A program made the position numbers and the translations under genes. A stretch of DNA of 64,000 nt from Geodermatophilus sp. YIM 151500 (GTDB lineage Bacteria > Actinomycetota > Actinomycetes > Mycobacteriales > Geodermatophilaceae). Shown one piece after another: positions 63,897 to 64,000 of the stretch. The notes beneath the pieces are model-generated. The model was given only the letters and a program-made list of their open reading frames with translations. It was not told the origin of the DNA and did no database searches. Where the stretch lies: positions 166,432 to 230,431 of the forward strand of contig NZ_JAOVZT010000007.1 of NCBI RefSeq assembly GCF_025716945.1, given 5' to 3'. The stretch's first letter is position 1; the number at the start of each line of letters is the position of its first letter.

Positions 63897-64000
63897 GCGG
63901 ACCCCGACCGAGGAGCGACGGGGGGCTCGGCGTGGGCCGGGGACGGCTCTTGGTGGCGGTGTCGTGACGAGCGGGGGCCCGGAGGGTCCCCCGAGGAGCG
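63897..64000. other. intergenic end of the window with a partial family B motif
   Basis: After glmM comes a G-rich, possibly hairpin-forming stretch (GGACCCCGACCGAGG..., 63898-63930). Near the end is GACGAGCGGGGGCCCGGAGGG, the first block of repeat family B (2662-2755, 29637-29792), cut by the window edge. Confidence 0.5.

Overview
The window is a chromosomal segment of a very GC-rich actinobacterium. Evidence is strong G/C bias at third codon positions, frequent GTG starts, and a gene order close to Mycobacterium: polyprenyl synthase/htpX/yajQ, rpmG-hadA-hadB-trpT-secE-nusG-rplK-rplA, rpoBC, rpsL-rpsG-fusA-tuf, S10, spc and alpha operons, and rplM-rpsI-glmM. Protein flavour suggests a Geodermatophilaceae-like lineage (Blastococcus, Geodermatophilus, Modestobacter), but this is an inference. 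No insertion sequence, phage or CRISPR array is visible.

Layout. 1-7.5 kb: the end of nuoN, a polyprenyl diphosphate synthase, a sugar-dehydrogenase-like lipoprotein, the korAB 2-oxoacid:ferredoxin oxidoreductase, htpX and yajQ. 7.6-14.3 kb is the least ordinary part: tRNA-Tyr, an isolated TadE/G-like protein, a two-gene unit with WXG100-like character, a 42-residue Trp-rich repeat peptide (five RGASWS units), a membrane GGDEF-EAL protein, tRNA-Thr and tRNA-Met. 14.3-29.5 kb: rpmG, hadAB, aspartate aminotransferase, tRNA-Trp, secE-nusG, rplKA, rplJL and rpoBC. 29.8-32.3 kb: a minus-strand island with an LLM-type oxidoreductase, a small protein and a Nal1-like serine protease. 32.9-56.2 kb: the str, S10, spc and alpha operons with secY, adk, map, infA, rpoA and truA. 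56.4-60.8 kb: an NAD(P)-binding protein and molybdenum-cofactor genes (mobA, fdhD, mog, moaC, moeA). 61-63.9 kb: a beta carbonic anhydrase, rplM, rpsI and glmM.

Most of the segment builds and runs the ribosome and RNA polymerase. The most striking unexplained structure lies between genes. A dispersed hairpin family with variable but mutually complementary arms recurs at about a dozen 3' ends, including inside essential operons (rpoB-rpoC, rpsM-rpsK, rpsD-rpoA). Two smaller inverted-repeat families also recur.

The best candidate for an undescribed system is the RGASWS micro-protein followed by the GGDEF-EAL gene, preceded by a dense cluster of GTCACC/GGTGAC half-sites. Another oddity is truA, whose conserved N-terminus lies upstream of any ATG, GTG or TTG in frame.
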